A DNA stretch of 64,000 nt from Lysinibacillus sp. FSL M8-0337 (GTDB lineage: Bacteria; Bacillota; Bacilli; Bacillales_A; Planococcaceae): assembly GCF_038593855.1 (NCBI RefSeq), contig NZ_CP151996.1, positions 2,604,001 to 2,668,000 of the forward strand. The letters are read 5' to 3'. The notes below the pieces were generated by a model. That model had not been told where the DNA came from and did not search any database. It worked only from the letters and a program-made list of their open reading frames with translations. Positions 40,887 to 50,205 of this stretch are shown piece after piece. A program made the position numbers and the translations under genes. The first letter of the stretch is position 1; each line of letters begins with the position of its first letter.

Positions 40887-41444
40887 ATGCGCATTACCGC
40901 TTTGTATGGTAGCTCAAGACAACACAGCAATAGTGAGGAGCTTGCCAACTATGTATTAGAAGGGATCTCCCATGAAAAGTTATATTTAAAGGACTTGAAT
41001 ATTGTACCCATTCATGATTTACGCCATGATGCACAAGGCTTTCAGTATGTAGAGGATGATTACGACCAAATTATTCAAGCTTTATTGACAAGTGATATCG
41101 TTCTATTTGCCACACCGATTTATTGGTATAGCATGTCTGGCATTATGAAAAATGTGATTGACCGTCTAAGTCATGCCATTCGTGATGAGCGTTTTCCACA
41201 GTTGAAAGAACAGCTTCAGACAACAGAAGCGATTGTGCTTGCTGTTGGTGGCGATGATCCACGAATAAAAGGCTTACCAATGATTCAACAATTCCACTAT
41301 ATTTTTAACTTTTTAAATATGCCTTTTTCATCATACATTATCGGTAAGGCCAATAAACCTGGTGATATAGCACTTGATGCGCTAGCTCTGACACAGGCAA
41401 CATTGTTAAATAAACAGCTTCAAGCCCGCATGACCTCCAAATAA
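40887..41444 (+). CDS. NADPH-dependent FMN reductase/flavodoxin-fold oxidoreductase (YwqN-like)
   Basis: A 185-residue flavodoxin-like protein. The FMN phosphate loop is TALYGSSRQHSNSEELANYV (about 4-23), and the second FMN contact is LFATPIYWYSMSGIMKNVID followed by RL (about 91-112), which is the classic P-I-Y-W/Y-x-S-M-S/P-x-x-M-K signature. AVGGDDPRIKGL provides the third loop. Members reduce FMN, quinones or azo compounds with NAD(P)H. AAGGAGG precedes ATG 40887. It is monocistronic with a strong terminator at 41448-41485. Confidence 0.87.
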   Translation: MRITALYGSSRQHSNSEELANYVLEGISHEKLYLKDLNIVPIHDLRHDAQGFQYVEDDYDQIIQALLTSDIVLFATPIYWYSMSGIMKNVIDRLSHAIRDERFPQLKEQLQTTEAIVLAVGGDDPRIKGLPMIQQFHYIFNFLNMPFSSYIIGKANKPGDIALDALALTQATLLNKQLQARMTSK

Positions 41445-41447
41445 ACA

Positions 41448-41485
41448 AACGACCTGAATGCATGATGCTTTCAGGTCGTTTTTTA
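41448..41485 (+). terminator. Terminator of the FMN reductase gene
   Basis: An 11-bp stem AACGACCTGAA/TTCAGGTCGTT and a TTTTT tail on the plus strand; it also separates the convergent adenine deaminase gene. Confidence 0.8.
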
Positions 41486-41488
41486 AGG

Positions 41489-43234
41489 CTATGCCTCTAC
41501 TGAAATATGTTGGAACGTTGTCACATTAAATAAACCTGTATCCGTTAACTTTAAGGCTGGAATAACAGGTAGTGCTACAAACGAAAACGTTAAAAGAAAA
41601 TGGAAATCTAAATGAGGATTAAGCTCATGGAGTGCATTGTGTAAACTTGCTAATTGGTTTTTAGCTTCAGCTGCCGTTACATCCGTCATTAACCCACCTA
41701 TCGTTAGCGGCATTTCTGCTAAAATTTGACCGTCTGCCACAATCACAAAGCCACCTTGAATTTCTTGAATACGATTAAGTGCCATTACCATATCTGCATC
41801 ATTCGTTCCAATGACTAACGCATTGTGTGAGTCATGGGCTACTGTTGTTGCAACTGCTCCTTTTTGCAAACCGAAACCTTTCACGATACCTAGCCCTGTC
41901 GTATGCAATTGATGATGGCGCTCAATAACAGCAAGCTTTAGTAAATCCTGCTCTACAGATGGTACAAACACACCATCTGTGACAGGTACCTCTACGACCA
42001 AATGATTCGTAATCAGTTGGTTGGGGACAATTTCCATAACATTGGCTGTCGTTCCTTTTGTAAACGGAATGGCAAGCATATCAGTTGTCATGGCTGGCAA
42101 ATGGACAGATTGATGGATATGGGCTGGCACTTTTAGTTGCGCACGAGCTGTTAACATTTCACCATTTTCAGCGACTTTGATCCCATCTTTCCAGACCGCT
42201 ATTGCACGCATTTCCTTTATATCTTCTACTACTATAAAGTCTGCTTTATAGCCCGGTGCTAAAACACCCCGATCGTATAATCGATAGCACTCTGCTACAT
42301 TAATGGTCGCTAATTGAATGGCTTGCAATGGTTCCATCCCTTCTGCAATGGCCATTTTTACGTCAAAGTTAATGCTACCTTCATCCATTAATTCATCGAC
42401 ATACTTGTCATCGGTGCAAAAACCGAATCGACGGGCATTTACTGTATTTACTGCTGGTAATAAGTCACGTAAATTTTTTGCAGCGGAGCCTTCACGAATT
42501 AATACGTACATGCCTTGCTCTATACGGTTTAACGCCTCTTCTGCTGTCACACATTCATGGTCGGTATGAATACCTGCCACACGGTAGCCTGTAATTTGCG
42601 CGCTTGTTAAGCCTGCACAATGGCCATCTACAACTAGATTTGCTTGTTGGGCTAACAAGATTTTTTCAAGCATACTGGCTTCGCCGTTTAACACAGCAGG
42701 AAAATCCATCACCTCTGCCAGACCACGAACATGGTCATTGGTCATAAATGGTGCTAAATCTTTTGCTGTCAAAGTTGCACCTGCATGTTCAAAATGAGTG
42801 CCAGGCACACTTGACGGTAACATAACGAAAATATCCATTTCAGCTTTTTTAGCATCATCTAGCATAAACTGAATACCTTCTGCACCTGCGACATTAGCAA
42901 TCTCATGTGGATCTGTGATGACTGTCGTAACACCATGAGGAACAAGGACACGACTAAATTCAGCTGGTGTAAGCATAGAAGATTCAATATGTATATGCCC
43001 ATCAATTAACCCAGGAATTACATAATGACCCGCAGCATCTTCCTCATTATTAGCAGTAAAACGATTTTGGGTATCGAGGGCGATAATTTGCCCATTTTTC
43101 ACCACAACATCGGCCCTTTTCCAAGATAATGTAAAAACATCGGCAACAAGGGCATTGCGCAAAATAAAATCCGCCTCTAGTTTCCCCTGTGAAGCGATTA
43201 TGTTTTTTGTTAGTTGCTGTAGTTTTTCTACCAT
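41489..43234 (-). CDS. ade: Adenine deaminase
   Basis: Converts adenine to hypoxanthine and ammonia in purine salvage. The 581-residue protein has the composite amidohydrolase architecture: N-terminal beta domain (ADFILRNALVADVFTLSWKR), the metal site HYVIPGLIDGHIHIESSMLT with HxH, EIANVAGAEGIQFM, NLVVDGHCAGL, GIHTDHECVTAEEALNRIEQ and FCTDDKYVDELMDEGSINFD. The C-terminal lid has GLGIVKGFGLQKGAVATTVA and HDSHNALVIGTND. All metal ligands appear intact. ATG 43234 lies 10 bases after GGGAGT. In B. subtilis the gene is under PurR control; no clear PurBox is seen here. Confidence 0.95.
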   Translation of the reverse strand: MVEKLQQLTKNIIASQGKLEADFILRNALVADVFTLSWKRADVVVKNGQIIALDTQNRFTANNEEDAAGHYVIPGLIDGHIHIESSMLTPAEFSRVLVPHGVTTVITDPHEIANVAGAEGIQFMLDDAKKAEMDIFVMLPSSVPGTHFEHAGATLTAKDLAPFMTNDHVRGLAEVMDFPAVLNGEASMLEKILLAQQANLVVDGHCAGLTSAQITGYRVAGIHTDHECVTAEEALNRIEQGMYVLIREGSAAKNLRDLLPAVNTVNARRFGFCTDDKYVDELMDEGSINFDVKMAIAEGMEPLQAIQLATINVAECYRLYDRGVLAPGYKADFIVVEDIKEMRAIAVWKDGIKVAENGEMLTARAQLKVPAHIHQSVHLPAMTTDMLAIPFTKGTTANVMEIVPNQLITNHLVVEVPVTDGVFVPSVEQDLLKLAVIERHHQLHTTGLGIVKGFGLQKGAVATTVAHDSHNALVIGTNDADMVMALNRIQEIQGGFVIVADGQILAEMPLTIGGLMTDVTAAEAKNQLASLHNALHELNPHLDFHFLLTFSFVALPVIPALKLTDTGLFNVTTFQHISVEA

Positions 43235-43394
43235 ATTGAGCACACTCCCTTTTCATTTATGACCTATCATGCATGAATAATGAAGGAGATTCAAGTCATG
43301 AAGATTGTTTCACCTTACATTTACTTTCACAATGGCTTCAATAGGATAATTACCTTAACATTATAAACTAGTTCTTACGCTTGAAGCCGTTAGC

Positions 43395-43466
43395 GGTAAA
43401 GTACTTGAGTGGAACGGAGGCGACGACTCCTATAGGAGCGCACTATGGTAGGCAACAGTACTTTGT
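43395..43466. repeat. REP-like palindromic intergenic element
   Basis: A GC-richer segment with an outer pair AAAGTACT/AGTACTTT (43398-43405 with 43457-43464) and an inner palindrome CTCCTATAGGAG (about 43427-43438) preceded by GGAACGGAGGCGACGA. Similar GGAGGCGACGACTCC elements are scattered between genes in many Bacillaceae genomes. Only one copy is in this window. Confidence 0.5.
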
Positions 43467-43471
43467 GGTAT

Positions 43472-43501
43472 AAAAAACGACCATCTATCAATGGTCGTTT
43501 G
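43472..43501 (-). terminator. Terminator overlapping the stop codon of the PPOX gene
   Basis: A 10-bp stem AAACGACCAT/ATGGTCGTTT; the 5' arm contains the last codons of the gene ending at 43488, and a T-run follows on the minus strand. Confidence 0.75.
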
Positions 43502-43910
43502 TAAATTCTAACTCTTTTGGTGGCTCGCCTTTTTTGTTCATCAATCGCATCCGAATGGGTTCAATTTTAAGTGTCACCATTTCATCTTTATTGCCAATGA
43601 AAATTCCTGTGAAAAATTCTGCTAATTTATTTTTCAAACCTTCCTCTTGGATTTCCGTTAACTTCCCTTCTATCTCAACAAAGGTATCGCCAAATCCACC
43701 ATTGTCGTAGCCATATAAAATATGTGTATACGGATTTTTCAATAGCTCCTCGATTTTCTCCGAATGCTTATTTGTTACGGTATACAACACGAAGTCTTCA
43801 TTTTGGAATGTCATATAACGTGAATAAGGCTTGCCATTTTCAACGGTTGCCATCGTTCCTATTTTTTCTCGATTTAATACTTCTAAAATTTCATCACGTA
43901 CCGAAGTCAT
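43488..43910 (-). CDS. Pyridoxamine-5'-phosphate-oxidase-fold general stress protein (YdaG/GSP26-like)
   Basis: A 140-residue split-barrel flavin-binding protein. Marks: VLNREKIGTMATVENGKPYS, then RYMTFQNEDFVLYTVTNKHS, then KIEELLKNPYTHILYGYDN and FVEIEGKLTEIQEEGLKNKL. Length and sequence equal B. subtilis YdaG, a SigB-dependent stress protein. Flavin or haem binding is likely, the reaction unknown. ATG 43910 follows GGATGGGATGAA; the longer frame to 43928 contains that ribosome site. Confidence 0.87.
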   Translation of the reverse strand: MTSVRDEILEVLNREKIGTMATVENGKPYSRYMTFQNEDFVLYTVTNKHSEKIEELLKNPYTHILYGYDNGGFGDTFVEIEGKLTEIQEEGLKNKLAEFFTGIFIGNKDEMVTLKIEPIRMRLMNKKGEPPKELEFTNDH

Positions 43911-44069
43911 TTCATCCCATCCTTTCATATTGTTATTTTACCCCTCCATTCATAAGCTAAACCCGCATTTTTTGAAAAATATGAAATGACTATTTTCGAG
44001 GTTTTTTCAAAACTATTGCTATAATATTTTGTTGGACAACATGAATTTATTAGAATGAGGGTATTCAAA

Positions 44070-44696
44070 ATGAAACAAGCTTTTTTTACAAGATGTCTGT
44101 TTTTCATCGTTGGCATTATCGTATTATCATTTGGCGTCACGTTAACGATTAAAGGGCAATTTTTTGGTGTTGGTTCATGGGATGTTTTACATATAGGTTT
44201 AGCCAAAACGTTTGGACTAACGATTGGCACTTGGTCCATCCTCATTGGCTTAGCCATTTTAGCTTTCGATATGTTAGTGACGAAGAAGTTTCCTTTGCCA
44301 GGTACATTTGTAGATATGTTTTTAGCTGGTATTTTTATTGATATCTTCAACTTCTGGCTTCCTGATATTGAGGGTTTTTGGATGCAATTAATTGCCTACC
44401 TCACTGGATTGCTATTACTTGGCTGGGGTTGTGGTATGTATATGGTAGCCAATTTAGGTATTGGCCCACGAGATACATTAATGCTTCTGATGGTTCATAA
44501 GCTTGGCTGGAGTGTCACGCGTGCTCGTACTTTGATGGAAGTAACAGTAGCAATTATCGGCTTTTTCCTCGGAGGCCCTATTGGTGTAGGCACAGTCCTA
44601 ATGGCTTTTGGTCTCGGCCCGATTGTACAAGTAGCATTAGCCTATAACGAGAAATTATTTACTAAATGGACTGGTGTGAAGAGCGCGATTATTTAA
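44070..44696 (+). CDS. YczE/YyaS/YitT family membrane protein
   Basis: A 208-residue protein with five to six helices. The signature is FGVTLTIKGQFFGVGSWDVL followed by HIGLAKTFGLTIGTWSILIG, and later GWGCGMYMVANLGIGPRDTL, which defines YczE-like proteins (BCR, YitT family). In B. subtilis YczE is linked to surfactin production in some strains, but the molecular role is unknown. ATG 44070 lies nine bases after GAGGG. It is monocistronic and followed by a strong terminator. Confidence 0.85.
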   Translation: MKQAFFTRCLFFIVGIIVLSFGVTLTIKGQFFGVGSWDVLHIGLAKTFGLTIGTWSILIGLAILAFDMLVTKKFPLPGTFVDMFLAGIFIDIFNFWLPDIEGFWMQLIAYLTGLLLLGWGCGMYMVANLGIGPRDTLMLLMVHKLGWSVTRARTLMEVTVAIIGFFLGGPIGVGTVLMAFGLGPIVQVALAYNEKLFTKWTGVKSAII

Positions 44697-44711
44697 AATC
44701 ATACAAATTAT

Positions 44712-44740
44712 AAAAAGGAGCCTTTTACGGCTCCTTTTTG
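44712..44740 (+). terminator. Terminator of the YczE-like gene
   Basis: An 11-bp stem AAAAAGGAGCC/GGCTCCTTTTT with a 6-base loop, functional in both directions by sequence. Confidence 0.85.
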
Positions 44741-44761
44741 CTAGCATGGATACGATACTTT

Positions 44762-45397
44762 TTATTCTCTCGGTTCGGCTGTATTTTGCCCTGTTGCTTC
44801 GATTACTTCGGGTGTGCCATCTACAGTTTCATCTTCTTGTACATTTTCTGCTGGTGGTGGTGTAATGGTCACTAATGTGTAATCATCTTCATTTAAAATT
44901 TCAAAATGATAGTTTTGACGAATATCGCCCACATACAGCGAAGTGCCAATAGCAACATTGGTTACATCGATTTCTATCGTTTCTGGTATTTCGGATGGTT
45001 GCACTTTAATACGTATATCACGATTTGGTTGTAACAGGAAACCGCCATCTTTTACACCTATCGCTTCCCCTACAACGGAAACAGGAATATCGACTTCTAG
45101 CTCCTCTGACATATTGATTGATTTAAAGTCAACATGCTTCACATGCCCTTTTAATGCACAGCGCTGGACTTCATTTAACACGGCATTTATTTTCTTGCCT
45201 TCCACATCTAATTGAAAGACACTTTTACTACCGATTTCACTTAATACTTTCGCAAACATTCTTGCGTCAAGTGAAATCGACGTCGGGTCCATTTGATAAC
45301 CGTAAACAACGCCTGGAATAGCACCACTTTGTCTTAGTTTTGTTAGTGTTGAACCTTGTCCTTTATGACGTTTTGTAGCATTTAAAATGGTACTCAT
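44762..45397 (-). CDS. rplY: Ribosomal protein L25/general stress protein Ctc
   Basis: A 211-residue TL5/Ctc-type L25 that binds 5S rRNA. The N-terminal domain (1-95) has QGSTLTKLRQSGAIPGVVYG and the 5S-contacting KINAVLNEVQRCALKGHVKH followed by VDF; the C-terminal beta domain includes VDIPVSVVGEAIGVKDGGFL and ETIEIDVTNVAIGTSLYVGD. The tail is acidic (ENVQEDETVDGTPEVIEATG). In Bacillus ctc is induced by SigB. ATG 45397 is preferred over 45403 by ribosome-site spacing. It is monocistronic. Confidence 0.95.
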   Translation of the reverse strand: MSTILNATKRHKGQGSTLTKLRQSGAIPGVVYGYQMDPTSISLDARMFAKVLSEIGSKSVFQLDVEGKKINAVLNEVQRCALKGHVKHVDFKSINMSEELEVDIPVSVVGEAIGVKDGGFLLQPNRDIRIKVQPSEIPETIEIDVTNVAIGTSLYVGDIRQNYHFEILNEDDYTLVTITPPPAENVQEDETVDGTPEVIEATGQNTAEPRE

Positions 45398-45551
45398 TAG
45401 CATTTTCCCCTTTCGTGAAAACTAGTCTCATAAAAGGTTTTGCCCGATATGTTGATTTTTATACCTTCCTTACGATTAACTATTCTTTTCTACTTCTCAA
45501 AATTTTGTCATCTGTAAGCTATTTTTTCCTTCTACCCGCTAGAAGCACTCA

Positions 45552-46751
45552 TTAGCTCTTTGTCACGATTAGATGCTCGTACTTTCCCGTCATTTCACGT
45601 TTAATCACAACAATTATTAGTGCTATTCCTGCTATCAGTGTGCACGTCATAAACATTATGGCATAGGAAGTGAATTGCACAACGAAGCCCATGAAAAAGC
45701 TTCCTGCCCCAAAACCTAAATCATATGTAGCTAAATAGAGCCCTAGCAATGTGTAGCGAGCTTCCTTTGGTACAGCAAAGGACATATATGTAGTAACCGT
45801 TGGATAGAGCATTGCTGATGCTAAGCCATTAAAGATTGCGGACATATAAACGAATGAACCAAGCATGGGTAACATGGCAAGGAATGTCGTACCGAGCATT
45901 GAGCTGATTAATACTAAAGAGATAAACATTGGATGCCATTTACCATCAGAAGGGATAGATTGGCGGAATAAAAAACGGCTACCGACAACGACAATCGCCT
46001 GTAAAAATAAATACAGCGCTGGATTGGCAATACATTCAGTTAACATATAAAGTGGTACAAAAGTGGAAATAGCTCCAAATACGGCAGCGCCTATTGCCAT
46101 GACAATAGCTGATACCATTAGCCCTTTATGCTGTTTCGTACGCTTTAAAGCATAAAGCATATCGTTAAGTGAAATCCGTTGTTTTGCTGCTTTTGTTTTC
46201 GGTAAAGGCGAACGAATAAAGCAAAATAATGGTGCGATTGCTAAAAAGACAATAAATGCCAGTAAATAATGCAGTTCAAACTGGCTCCAAAGTAACAATG
46301 CTACTGCCGGCCCATAAATTGCAGGCATTACGGTGGATAAGGAATACATCGACATCCCCTGCCCACGGTCTTCATCTTGTAAAACATCTGCAATGCCAAG
46401 TTGCATGGCCATCGAGAAAAAGGCTGTGATGACACCTTGTAGTACCCGCACAATATAGAGACTATCAATGCCAAATACGACATAAATAAGTAGTGCTATC
46501 GCGTGGGCTAGTAATAGCCATTTCATAATTGCATATGGACTATGTTGTGCTATCATCTGCCCAGCAAATGGACGTAAAAACATACAGACAAGCATATACA
46601 TCGCCATCATGACACCAATTTGACTTTCTTTAAAGCCTCCCGCTGCAGCCTGAATAGGAAAAATAACCGTTAATACTGCGTTTGCCGTAAAGAAAAACAT
46701 AGCGAGTCCATACATTTGGAGCATGCGGCCCGATAATGGACGATACCTCAT
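45552..46751 (-). CDS. MFS exporter, CntE-like (metallophore export)
   Basis: A 399-residue 12-helix MFS protein, last gene of the six-gene NikA/CntA-type operon. The position (after binder, two permeases, two ATPases) is the same as cntE in the S. aureus cnt operon, where CntE exports staphylopine. N-terminal features are YGLAMFFFTANAVLTVIFPI and MYMLVCMFLRPFAGQMIAQH (loop 2-3). The start overlaps the ATPase stop (ATGA). Metallophore export is inferred from gene order; the sequence by itself only shows an MFS drug/solute exporter. Confidence 0.78.
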   Translation of the reverse strand: MRYRPLSGRMLQMYGLAMFFFTANAVLTVIFPIQAAAGGFKESQIGVMMAMYMLVCMFLRPFAGQMIAQHSPYAIMKWLLLAHAIALLIYVVFGIDSLYIVRVLQGVITAFFSMAMQLGIADVLQDEDRGQGMSMYSLSTVMPAIYGPAVALLLWSQFELHYLLAFIVFLAIAPLFCFIRSPLPKTKAAKQRISLNDMLYALKRTKQHKGLMVSAIVMAIGAAVFGAISTFVPLYMLTECIANPALYLFLQAIVVVGSRFLFRQSIPSDGKWHPMFISLVLISSMLGTTFLAMLPMLGSFVYMSAIFNGLASAMLYPTVTTYMSFAVPKEARYTLLGLYLATYDLGFGAGSFFMGFVVQFTSYAIMFMTCTLIAGIALIIVVIKREMTGKYEHLIVTKS

Positions 46752-47572
46752 GAAACATGCTCCTCTCGATCAAATCCTTGCGGTTGAGAAGAATGCTTAC
46801 AAGTAATTGGTAATCTTGCTGCTAATAGTCGCCTACTTACTGGATGGGTCATGTTGTGAATTTGTGTTATATCGCTTACATATTCGACAATTTCCCCTTT
46901 ATCCATCACAGCTACTTCATCAGCAAATAACTGTACTGCATGTAGGTCATGTGTAATGAAGAAGTAACTAAACCCTTTTTCCCGCTGTAACTGTTTCAGT
47001 AGTTTTAATATACTTATCTGCACAAGTAAATCTAGGCTATTGATAGATTCATCAAGGACAATTAACTTAGGCTCGGTTGCAATGGCTCTTGCTATCGTCA
47101 CACGCTGTAATTGTCCCCCACTTAATTGATGCGGATATTTATAAGCATCAATTGAGGCTAATCCAACTTGTACAAGTAACTGTTCGATTTTCTTTACTCT
47201 TTCTGCCTTCGATAGTGATAGGTGAAGTTCCATTGGCTCCGCAATAATGTCCTTTATTTTCATTTTCGGATTGACCGCACTTTGGCAATCTTGAAAAACC
47301 ACTTGTATATTTTTTTGTAACAGTTTCTTTGATGCTTTCACTGTCGTACACACATTCAAGTTATCAAATAGGATCGCGCCACAATCTGGTTGTTCTATCC
47401 CTAATACAAGCTTGCCAAGCGTTGTTTTCCCGCTACCACTTTCACCGACGATAGCTAAGCATACACCCTGTCGAAGTGTTAATGTAACATTTTTTACTGC
47501 CTGTATCCTTTCTTTTATACGAAACCAGCCTTTTTGCTGATAGCATTTTGAAACATGTTGTATCATTAACAT
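46748..47572 (-). CDS. Oligopeptide/nickel ABC transporter ATP-binding protein (NikE/CntF-like)
   Basis: A 274-residue Dpp/Opp-type ATPase: Walker A AIVGESGSGKTTLGKLVLGI, Q-loop VVFQDCQSAVNPKMKIKDII, signature PHQLSGGQLQRVTIARAIAT, Walker B LIVLDESINSLDLLVQISIL (Glu kept) and H-loop FFITHDLHAVQLFADEVAVM. SINSLD replaces the usual SALD in the D-loop. The C-terminal oligopeptide-transporter extension is short. It overlaps both neighbours, so it is translationally coupled within the operon. Confidence 0.9.
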   Translation of the reverse strand: MLMIQHVSKCYQQKGWFRIKERIQAVKNVTLTLRQGVCLAIVGESGSGKTTLGKLVLGIEQPDCGAILFDNLNVCTTVKASKKLLQKNIQVVFQDCQSAVNPKMKIKDIIAEPMELHLSLSKAERVKKIEQLLVQVGLASIDAYKYPHQLSGGQLQRVTIARAIATEPKLIVLDESINSLDLLVQISILKLLKQLQREKGFSYFFITHDLHAVQLFADEVAVMDKGEIVEYVSDITQIHNMTHPVSRRLLAARLPITCKHSSQPQGFDREEHVS

Positions 47573-48438
47573 GAGGTTTCCTCCTGTCTTACCCAGTGAC
47601 CTTGCCTATGTTCATATAATTCACCGCTTACTTCTCCCACCCATGCATCCACTAACTGTTCGAGCGAGTATTTATTATCTTTCGCAGCTAATAGTGCTTG
47701 TGTATAGGAATGAACAGGCTTCATTAAAATACAGTCAGTAGGACCATATTCAATAATTTGCCCTCGGCGCATGACGACGATGATATCCGCCATTTTGGCA
47801 ATCACACCTAAATCATGTGAGACAATTAGCATACTTGTATTTGTTTGTTGTTGATATAATGCTAATTCCTCTAAAATCTCAAGTTGTGTCATCGTATCCA
47901 GAGCTGTCGTTGGTTCATCGGCTAATAAGAGCTTCGGGCTAAGACTCGCTGCAAGGGCAATCATAATGCGTTGGAGCATTCCACCACTTAATTCATGTGG
48001 ATATTTTTTCAAAATTGATGCATCTGGCAATTGAAAGCGCGCAAGTTGTTGTGCGGCTATTTTTAGTGCCTGTTGTTTTTTTACAGAGGTATGTGCTTGC
48101 ATCGTTTCAACGAAATGATCGCCAACTGTGACCATAGGATTAAACATAGCAATCGGATTTTGCATAATAAGTGCAATATCATTACCTCGAAGCTGTCGCA
48201 TTTCTTGCTCGTCCATGGCTAATAATGAACGTCCTTCAAATAAAATATCACCATTATAGCGTCTAGAATCCCGAAACAGTTGCATAACGGCATGACACAA
48301 CATGGTTTTACCACTGCCACTCTCTCCAACTATACCGACTGTTTGACCAGCAGGAATCATCATACTAGCATCTCTTACGACTTGCTTTTCCCCATTCTCG
48401 GTTTGTATCCAAATAGAAAGTTGTTGTATTTCTAACAT
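47566..48438 (-). CDS. Oligopeptide/nickel ABC transporter ATP-binding protein (NikD/CntD-like)
   Basis: A 290-residue Dpp/Opp-type ATPase: Walker A GIVGESGSGKTMLCHAVMQL, Q-loop IALIMQNPIAMFNPMVTVGD, signature PHELSGGMLQRIMIALAASL, Walker B LLLADEPTTALDTMTQLEIL and H-loop LIVSHDLGVIAKMADIIVVM. The MQNP-x-x-x-FNP variant of the Q-loop is typical of NikD. GGGAGG precedes ATG 48438; the stop overlaps the next ATPase start by seven bases. Confidence 0.92.
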   Translation of the reverse strand: MLEIQQLSIWIQTENGEKQVVRDASMMIPAGQTVGIVGESGSGKTMLCHAVMQLFRDSRRYNGDILFEGRSLLAMDEQEMRQLRGNDIALIMQNPIAMFNPMVTVGDHFVETMQAHTSVKKQQALKIAAQQLARFQLPDASILKKYPHELSGGMLQRIMIALAASLSPKLLLADEPTTALDTMTQLEILEELALYQQQTNTSMLIVSHDLGVIAKMADIIVVMRRGQIIEYGPTDCILMKPVHSYTQALLAAKDNKYSLEQLVDAWVGEVSGELYEHRQGHWVRQEETSC

Positions 48439-48453
48439 GTTACGACCTCCCTC

Positions 48454-49260
48454 CTATATGGCTTTTGGATCCATTGCCTCTCGAAGTGCATCGCCAAACC
48501 AATTCAAAATCAGAACAGTTAATGAAATCATAATACCTGGTAGAAACATGAGCATCGGATGACTCATCAAATACGTTTTACTATCGCTAATCATCATGCC
48601 CCATTCTGCCATCGGTGCTGATACCCCTAAACCTAAAAATGACAACTCAGAAATCAGTAAAATCGTTGAGCCAAGACCAATTAATTTCAATAAAAAAATT
48701 TGTGGAAATACAAAAGGTACAATATGTCTTATCATAATTTTCCATTTCGGAACTCCTATTGTACGCGCATACTGCACATACGTACTCTCTTTTAATGACC
48801 GCACCATGTTGCGAATAATCCGTGCAAAGCCCACCCATGACACAAGCACAATGGCGATAAACATATTCCGTATACCGCCACCCAGCGCTCCAACAATGAC
48901 AAGTGCAAACACGAAATCAGGAATCGCTAGAAAAATGTCGCAAAGACGCATTAATACTAAATCGACAATACCTCCAACATAACCAGCAAGCAGCCCGACA
49001 AACATGCTAATAAACAATGTTACGACAAGTACACTCAACGCGATAAAAAGAGATACACGTGCCCCGTATAATAAACGCGATAACACACAGCGCCCTAAAT
49101 AATCGGTACCTAATGGATAGTCAGTAGAAAAGCCTTGTAATTTCAATGCCATATTAGTCGCATAAGGATCATTTGGGGCAAGCCACGGTGCAAATAATGC
49201 CATGACAATCAGCAATAACACAAGCACACTACTACTTATAAGCGCTATTTTCTTTTTCAT
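48454..49260 (-). CDS. Nickel/metallophore ABC permease (NikC/CntC-like)
   Basis: A 268-residue DppC-type permease with six helices. N-terminal LFAPWLAPNDPYATNMALKL and YPLGTDYLGRCVLSRLLYGA are family signatures, and the EAA loop reads QYARTIGVPKWKIMIRHIVP. It starts at ATG 49260, overlapping the stop of the previous permease (TAATG). It pairs with the DppB-type permease to form the channel. Confidence 0.92.
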   Translation of the reverse strand: MKKKIALISSSVLVLLLIVMALFAPWLAPNDPYATNMALKLQGFSTDYPLGTDYLGRCVLSRLLYGARVSLFIALSVLVVTLFISMFVGLLAGYVGGIVDLVLMRLCDIFLAIPDFVFALVIVGALGGGIRNMFIAIVLVSWVGFARIIRNMVRSLKESTYVQYARTIGVPKWKIMIRHIVPFVFPQIFLLKLIGLGSTILLISELSFLGLGVSAPMAEWGMMISDSKTYLMSHPMLMFLPGIMISLTVLILNWFGDALREAMDPKAI

Positions 49261-50201
49261 TATGCTCCGTCTCCTTTTAACCTTACCCTTGGATCAACAA
49301 GTGCACACAATATATCTGCAACAAAATTAAAGACGATGTATAGCCCACCAATCATTACGATAAAGCCTTGTAGCACAAAATAATCTCTAGCAAACATCGA
49401 CTCTACAACAAATCGCCCGACTCCTGATATTGTAAAAACAATTTCAATAATAGCCGCTCCCCCAAGCAATCCACCACATGTCATCGCAAGCGAAGTAACA
49501 AGCTGTGGTAAAATCCCTTTCACAATATGCCTCCGTATAATGACCGACTCTTTCACACCGCGGGCTCTTGCAAAGACTACATGTGGTTTATTGACTTCTT
49601 CCAGCATGCTGGATCGAATAAGCCGAATGTAGTAAGGAATAAAACCGAGTGCAAGCGTTCCAGCAGGCAAAATGACATGTGCAAAACTACCCCACCCCAT
49701 TAGAGGAAGCAATCCCCATTTTAATGCCACGATATAGACAAAAACAAAAGCAAGCCAGAAGCTCGGCATAGATGCGAGTGTAAAAATAAACGAACGACTA
49801 AGCCAATCGATAAACCCACCTCGCTTAGTAGCAGACCAAATACCAACCGTAAAACTAACCGTAACAATAATAATAAACGCGGTTGCTGCAAGTGTCAGCG
49901 TCACATGAAAACGTTGCAAAAGTTCAGCTGTTACTGACTTTTTCGATACAAATGATTCACCAAAATCCAACGTCATAGCATCTACCAACCAAGTACTATA
50001 TTGCACGAGCAAAGGGCGATTATAGCCCTCTTCCTCACGCATAGATGCAAGTGCTTCTTCTGATATTGGAATTTGATTCATTGTAAAATAGGCTTCCACC
50101 GGATCTACTGGAATAACACGAATTAATCCAAATGCTATGATGGTCATACCAAAAAACGCCAATAACATGCTACCCAATCTCTTCGCTAAAAATGACCCCA
50201 T
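49260..50201 (-). CDS. Nickel/metallophore ABC permease (NikB/CntB-like)
   Basis: A 313-residue DppB-type permease with six helices: FLAKRLGSMLLAFFGMTIIA at the N-terminus, DFGESFVSKKSVTAELLQRF, and the EAA loop PHVVFARARGVKESVIIRRH. The start lies four bases after the binding-protein stop. Together with the adjacent NikC-like gene it makes the membrane part of the importer. Confidence 0.92.
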   Translation of the reverse strand: MGSFLAKRLGSMLLAFFGMTIIAFGLIRVIPVDPVEAYFTMNQIPISEEALASMREEEGYNRPLLVQYSTWLVDAMTLDFGESFVSKKSVTAELLQRFHVTLTLAATAFIIIVTVSFTVGIWSATKRGGFIDWLSRSFIFTLASMPSFWLAFVFVYIVALKWGLLPLMGWGSFAHVILPAGTLALGFIPYYIRLIRSSMLEEVNKPHVVFARARGVKESVIIRRHIVKGILPQLVTSLAMTCGGLLGGAAIIEIVFTISGVGRFVVESMFARDYFVLQGFIVMIGGLYIVFNFVADILCALVDPRVRLKGDGA

Positions 50202-50205
50202 TTGC

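Noticed and set aside
43925..44350. Minus-strand 141-residue open frame
   Set aside because: Antisense to the YczE-like gene, with Lys/Pro/Asn-rich composition typical of a shadow frame.
48596..48982. Plus-strand 128-residue open frame
   Set aside because: Antisense to the NikC-like permease gene.
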